Positions 56,850 to 56,889 of a DNA stretch of 56,889 bases are shown here, piece after piece. The translations under genes and the position numbers were made by a program. Origin of the DNA: CAKRZE01 sp045617585 (GTDB lineage: Bacteria; Bacillota; Clostridia; Oscillospirales; CAG-272); contig JAZLIW010000162.1 of the NCBI GenBank assembly GCA_045617585.1, positions 1-56,889 of the forward strand, in the 5' to 3' direction. The notes beneath the pieces are model-generated. The model was not told the DNA's origin and searched no databases. It worked only from the letters and a program-made list of their open reading frames with translations. Position 1 is the stretch's first letter, and each line of letters starts with the position of its first letter.

Positions 56850-56889
<40 letters not shown>

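Overview
The window reads as a chromosomal stretch from a monoderm Bacillota bacterium, most likely a gut-type member of Clostridia. The reasons are: a Tad pilus locus without any outer-membrane secretin, many lipobox lipoproteins, the clostridial gene order of a TPR/WG protein, FHA protein, PP2C phosphatase and Ser/Thr kinase beside the Tad genes, an rpsF-ssb-rpsR operon, sigma-A type promoters (several perfect TTGACA-N17-TATAAT), and the 5' end of a 16S rRNA gene. A species cannot be named from this.

Layout. (1) 1-220: the tail of an Ig-like surface protein and its terminator. (2) 428-1948: a tyrosine recombinase gene enclosed by a perfect 20-bp inverted repeat, with a perfect consensus promoter just inside the left repeat that points away from the genes to the right. 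Inversion would aim this promoter at the next operon, so I read this as a self-encoded invertible promoter switch. (3) 2084-29590: a co-directional run of 16 tightly packed genes: TadZ, TadA/CpaF, TadB, TadC, a Flp-like pilin, two TadE-like minor pilins, a very large TadG-like protein, a lipoprotein, an A24 prepilin peptidase, a TPR/WG-repeat protein, an FHA protein, a PP2C phosphatase, a membrane Ser/Thr kinase, a membrane protein with four tandem ETTVL motifs, a small membrane protein, and a 2986-residue Ig-repeat surface protein. (4) 29693-34975: three GT-C type membrane glycosyltransferases and an orphan four-cysteine prepilin-peptidase domain, plausibly serving the pilus or surface protein. 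(5) 35199-37315: a hypothetical gene, an alpha/beta hydrolase and a 39-codon peptide gene. (6) 37518-46490: secreted or anchored carbohydrate-active proteins, a nucleoside hydrolase and a solute-binding lipoprotein. (7) 46604-48447: a truncated ABC ATPase, then a small ATPase and a KDPG-type aldolase. (8) 48544-53122: small accessory genes on the minus strand (acetyltransferases, GyrI-like/zinc ribbon, VOC, NlpC/P60-like), headed by a TetR regulator with an evident operator. (9) 53302-56889: a hairpin array, tRNA-His, tRNA-Arg, rpsR-ssb-rpsF, a PETE-repeat lytic transglycosylase and the start of an rRNA operon.

How it may work together: the recombinase flips the promoter that decides whether the 27.5-kb Tad/surface operon is strongly transcribed. 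The pilus machinery, a kinase/phosphatase/FHA circuit with repeated candidate phospho-threonine motifs, and a giant adhesin would then be made together, with the downstream glycosyltransferases possibly decorating the products. The sequence directly shows the inverted repeats, promoter, gene order and motifs; inversion, expression control and phosphorylation are inferences.
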